Part shown: piece by piece, positions 61,128 to 64,000 of the stretch
Numbering within the stretch: the first letter of the stretch is position 1
How the letters are laid out: each line of letters starts with the position of its first letter
Assembly: GCA_903939735.1 (NCBI GenBank)
Contig: CAJAIA010000003.1
Location: 1-64,000, forward strand
DNA length: 64,000 nt
Direction: 5' to 3'
Source of the DNA: an uncultured Ignavibacteria bacterium
Lineage (GTDB): Bacteria > Bacteroidota > Ignavibacteria > Kapaibacteriales > Kapaibacteriaceae
Notes under the pieces: generated by a model
What the model was told of the DNA's origin: nothing
The model's database searches: none
What the model saw: the letters and a program-made list of their open reading frames with translations, nothing else
Position numbers and translations under genes: made by a program

Positions 61128-63232
61128 TGAACTTCCTTAATCCGTTCGCTCTTCTGGGTCTTGCCGCGGCTGGGATTCCTGTGCTTCTGCACTTGTTGAA
61201 TCTCCGTAAGCTGCGGACGATCGAGTTTTCGACGGTGCAGTTTCTTCTCGAACTGCAGCAGACACGTGTCCGCAAACTCAAGATCCAACAGATCTTGTTG
61301 CTCATCCTTCGCACGCTTGTCGTGCTGTTTGCCGTCTTCGCGTTGGCACGTCCAACGATTCCTGGCTCGCTGCCGTTGCTTTCGTCGACATCACGCTCGA
61401 GTGTGATCATCCTGATCGATAATTCGGGAAGCATGGAGGCATCGGATGGAGGGGGCGAGCGACTGCTTCAAGCGAAGAAGGCTGCGCGACAGATTGTGGA
61501 GGGCCTACGCGATGGCGACGAAGTTGTTGTCTTGCCGATGACCGGTCTTGATGGCTCAACGTCGATCGACTTTACGCGCACGTTCCCGATTGCTCTCGAG
61601 CATATCGAGCGTGTTCGTTGTACTGATGGAACAGCTAATCTTCCATCAGCGCTTCGGACGGTACGTCCGCTGCTCGACAATGCTCTGCATGCACATCGTG
61701 AGATCTACGTGGTGAGCGATGCGCAACGGTCGATCATGCATCGCGCTGATGCTTCACGCGATCACGTTCTCACACACGATGCATCGGTCTTCCTTGTGCG
61801 TGTTGGTGACGGACAGCGTGGATTAGAACAGAACGTTTCGGTGGATTCGGTTGCACTGCGAACAGCTCTGTTTCAGCCTGAGAAAGCTGTCGAGCTCGAA
61901 GCACAGGTGAGGAACGGCAGCGAACGTGATGCGACCGGTGTTGTTGTATCGATGTCGTTTGATGGCGTACGTGTTGCACAGCGTGTTGTGGATCTCCCCG
62001 CAGGGGAAACACGAACAGTGTCGCTCGCTGCTCCTCCGCAACGCAGCGGCATGATTGCGGCTGCAATTGAACTTGAAAATGATGCCATCGATCGTGACAA
62101 TGTGCGATGGGTGGGCTTTACGGTTCCCGAACGGGCAACGGTAGGCGTGATCGGTTCTGAGTCCGACGCGCTCTTTGTGCGCACTGTGCTGTCATTGCCA
62201 GGCATGGAGCGCAGCGCTCCGCGTCTGCAACAGTATCGCACGCTCCGCGAGGCAGCGCCGGCACTTTCGTCGCTTGATGCCATCGTGATCGCTGGTGGTG
62301 ACATAACCACGCAGGATATCTCGCAGGTGCGTCAGTTTGCCGAGAGCGGTGGTGGCCTTGTTGTGTTCGGTTCCGACGCAGCCGGTCTGGCTGAGCTACT
62401 GAGCACATGTGGGCTTGTTGTCGGAGATCGTGTGAGCTCTGATGGTGATGCACCGTTTGCCATCACGTCGGCCGACAAGCAGCATCCGCTTTTTGCAGGC
62501 GTGTTTATCACGTCCACAGGCACCGACCGTGCCGTTGAGTCTCCGCGTATCACCACGTTGCGTCCTGCTCGTGGCGGTACAGAGATCGTGCAAACCTCGG
62601 CTGGTGCAATGATCACGGAGTCTGTACTCGGTCAAGGCCGCGTGATCTATTGCGGTGTTCCTCCCACAATGGAATGGAGTACCTTCCCAACGACTGGGTT
62701 GTTCGCGGCCTTCATGGTGCGATCGATCCTCTACACGGTGTCTCCGCGTGATCAAGGCCTGTCGGTAGCCGTCGGCGACGCTGTTCGTGTGCCGGTGCCG
62801 CCACGACATGCCGGTGATCAGAGTTTCGTTGCGCGCGATGTCTATGATGTTGAAACGACCTTGTTCCCAGTGCGACTGCCGTCATCGACACTCCTTGAGC
62901 TACCTCCACAGTATCGCAGTGGCGTTGTGAAGATCCGCGCGCAGGATTCCTCATCGGTGATGACTGTAACCTTGAACGCGGCAACTACGGAGTCCCGACT
63001 CGACTTCATCGAGCGCGGAACGTGGGCGAACGAACTTGCTCCCATGGTAGACCACCCCGACCACGTCGTGGAGGTGTCTACCCAATCGTCGATGCGGGAT
63101 GTTGCCCAGGCCGCCCGCACCGGATCAGAGCTGTGGTCGGTCTTCGTTGTCCTAGCACTCATCTGTGCCGTTGCCGAAATGGCTGTCTCACGCTTCATGG
63201 CCCAAGAAGCATCGGTGGCAGCTACGACGTAA
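61127..63232 (+). CDS. BatA/VWA-domain membrane protein
   Basis: ATG 61127 shares one base with the preceding TGA. The 701-residue protein starts with a BatA N-terminal domain (MNFLNPFALLGLAAAGIPVLLHLLNLRKLRTIEFSTVQFL...RTLVVLFAVFALARP, two membrane helices). A VWA domain with MIDAS ILIDNSGSMEA (about 85-250) and a GATase-like segment (about 350-470, GGGLVVFGSDAAGLAELL) follow, with one membrane helix near the C-terminus (WSVFVVLALICAVAEMAV). Related Bat proteins contribute to aerotolerance in Bacteroides; here no AAA+ MoxR or BatB gene is adjacent, so the role is open. The stop TAA is also the start of the TAAATT promoter of the next gene. Confidence 0.85.
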   Translation: MNFLNPFALLGLAAAGIPVLLHLLNLRKLRTIEFSTVQFLLELQQTRVRKLKIQQILLLILRTLVVLFAVFALARPTIPGSLPLLSSTSRSSVIILIDNSGSMEASDGGGERLLQAKKAARQIVEGLRDGDEVVVLPMTGLDGSTSIDFTRTFPIALEHIERVRCTDGTANLPSALRTVRPLLDNALHAHREIYVVSDAQRSIMHRADASRDHVLTHDASVFLVRVGDGQRGLEQNVSVDSVALRTALFQPEKAVELEAQVRNGSERDATGVVVSMSFDGVRVAQRVVDLPAGETRTVSLAAPPQRSGMIAAAIELENDAIDRDNVRWVGFTVPERATVGVIGSESDALFVRTVLSLPGMERSAPRLQQYRTLREAAPALSSLDAIVIAGGDITTQDISQVRQFAESGGGLVVFGSDAAGLAELLSTCGLVVGDRVSSDGDAPFAITSADKQHPLFAGVFITSTGTDRAVESPRITTLRPARGGTEIVQTSAGAMITESVLGQGRVIYCGVPPTMEWSTFPTTGLFAAFMVRSILYTVSPRDQGLSVAVGDAVRVPVPPRHAGDQSFVARDVYDVETTLFPVRLPSSTLLELPPQYRSGVVKIRAQDSSSVMTVTLNAATTESRLDFIERGTWANELAPMVDHPDHVVEVSTQSSMRDVAQAARTGSELWSVFVVLALICAVAEMAVSRFMAQEASVAATT

Positions 63233-63235
63233 ATT
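63230..63235 (+). promoter_or_regulatory. Predicted -10 element TAAATT of the J-domain-like gene (leaderless)
   Basis: TAAATT begins at the stop codon TAA of the BatA/VWA gene, followed by CCGCGT and ATG 63242: again 6 nt to the start codon and no Shine-Dalgarno. Confidence 0.5.
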
Positions 63236-63241
63236 CCGCGT

Positions 63242-64000
63242 ATGTCGAACCTGACGCATCATCCGGAGCAGACCCAATTAGCAGACCGTTTTGCGGCTGC
63301 ACAGCGTGGTATTCGCGAAGCACTCGAAGAGTGGCATCGATTGTCGACCGTCGTTCGACCTCGGTTGAATGCAGCGTACGAGTCGTTCTTCGGAGAGCTC
63401 GAGCGCCAACTCCAGGTAACCGCCATCGCCAGCTCCGAGCTTACCCGACGTGTCGAACTCCTTACGATTAAGGTTGCGCGTGGCGAGCGGCTTACGCCAG
63501 AGATCATTGCGCTGATCAACCAGGTTGTCGACAAAGAGTATGCGCGCTATCACCGCCGACTGCGCGAGGCCTTCGATATGACCGTTGACGATCGTAACCG
63601 CGCGGCTGCATCGCGCATTGATGCTACCGATGATGCCGAGCTCGTTAACATGTATCGCTCGCTCGTTAAGAAGCTACATCCAGATGCAAATGCCGACGCG
63701 TCGGAGGATGGCACGTATTGGCATCGCGTTCAGGCTGCATACAAGGACCGGAATGTGAGTCAGCTCCGCGCACTTCTCAGTGTTGTTGGTGCTGCCGATG
63801 TCGACGATGCGCAGACGGCATCGTGGGATCTCGATCGCTGGCATCGTGAAGTAGAAGTGCTCGAACGACGTCGCGATGTGGAAGAGCGCAAGCTCCGCCG
63901 GCTGCGCACGCAGGAGCCCTTTGTGCATGAAGCTGAACTCGAACATGCATCGTGGCGCGATGCGCACATGCGCGAGCTGCAGTCAGCCATAGCCGAGAAG
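63242..64000 (+). CDS. J-domain-like protein with helical regions (cut by window end)
   Basis: Read by hand: 253 open codons from ATG 63242 to the window edge, so it is absent from the ORF track as a complete ORF. It begins with helices (QLADRFAAAQRGIREALEEWHRL...). Near residue 135-175 it has ELVNMYRSLVKKLHPDANADASEDGTYWHRVQAAYKDRNVSQLRALL, a J-domain-like stretch with the HPD motif intact that stimulates DnaK-type ATPases. A charged coiled-coil (WHREVEVLERRRDVEERKLRRLR) follows. There is no Gly/Phe or zinc region in the visible part. It could recruit Hsp70 to an unknown client. Confidence 0.75.
   Translation, partial: MSNLTHHPEQTQLADRFAAAQRGIREALEEWHRLSTVVRPRLNAAYESFFGELERQLQVTAIASSELTRRVELLTIKVARGERLTPEIIALINQVVDKEYARYHRRLREAFDMTVDDRNRAAASRIDATDDAELVNMYRSLVKKLHPDANADASEDGTYWHRVQAAYKDRNVSQLRALLSVVGAADVDDAQTASWDLDRWHREVEVLERRRDVEERKLRRLRTQEPFVHEAELEHASWRDAHMRELQSAIAEK

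Overview
The window looks like a chromosomal segment of a free-living, diderm bacterium of the Bacteroidota/Chlorobiota (FCB) superphylum, with moderate-to-high GC. The signs are type IX secretion (T9SS) C-terminal sorting domains on four or five large exported proteins, a PorV-family outer-membrane protein, a GWxTD protein, TonB-dependent receptors, and -7 promoter elements of the Bacteroidota form TAnnTTTG. The style resembles Candidatus Kapabacteria/Ignavibacteria-like lineages; that placement is inference, since no marker such as 16S rRNA is present. There is no phage, plasmid, CRISPR array or intact insertion sequence. The only mobile-element relative is a small IS200-like protein that appears to lack its catalytic tyrosine.

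Layout. 1-1.7 kb: minus-strand copper ATPase (cut by the window edge), msrA and crcB. 1.8-8.5 kb: a secreted-type M1 aminopeptidase and a 1353-residue T9SS cargo with beta-helix and Ig-like domains. 8.6-12.1 kb, minus strand: an outer-membrane barrel gene, a CAT-anticodon tRNA, a DUF2130 protein, a DUF3108 protein and a LolA-like protein. 12.2-16.9 kb: manC-rlpA, gcvT, a Tat-exported PLP enzyme and the IS200-like relic. 17-21.9 kb: an AsmA-like protein, a TonB-dependent receptor with two Rrf2/IscR-like palindromes in its promoter, and two rhodaneses. 21.9-26.5 kb, minus strand: a giant VWA/beta-propeller/Hydin surface protein. 26.5-30.8 kb: a fatty acid hydroxylase and its SDR partner, tRNA-Arg and rpsT, murQ with a thioredoxin-like gene and a DedA gene, and tRNA-Leu. 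30.8-40.1 kb: an FG-GAP/ASPIC protein and an 1827-residue T9SS cargo, followed by a strong terminator. 40.2-46.2 kb: lnt, two M16 peptidase genes and a YIP1 gene. 46.3-56.9 kb: an apparent outer-membrane unit made of a T9SS-sorted Asp-box protein, a TonB-dependent receptor, a 1433-residue exported protein and a PorV-like protein, closed by a terminator. 57-64 kb: an envelope operon of GWxTD, LpxL-like acyltransferase, GT9, rRNA pseudouridine synthase, BatA/VWA and a J-domain-like gene cut by the window end.

Most genes serve the envelope: lipoprotein maturation, lipid acyl transfer, surface glycan precursors, nutrient receptors, and very large exported proteins. The most unexpected signal is in gene starts rather than gene content. 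Six genes that begin transcription units and have no Shine-Dalgarno sequence carry a TAnnTT hexamer exactly 6 nt before the ATG, which predicts leaderless mRNAs. Genes with a 5' leader instead carry TAnnTT(T/C)G further upstream, usually with a TTG 18-20 nt before it.
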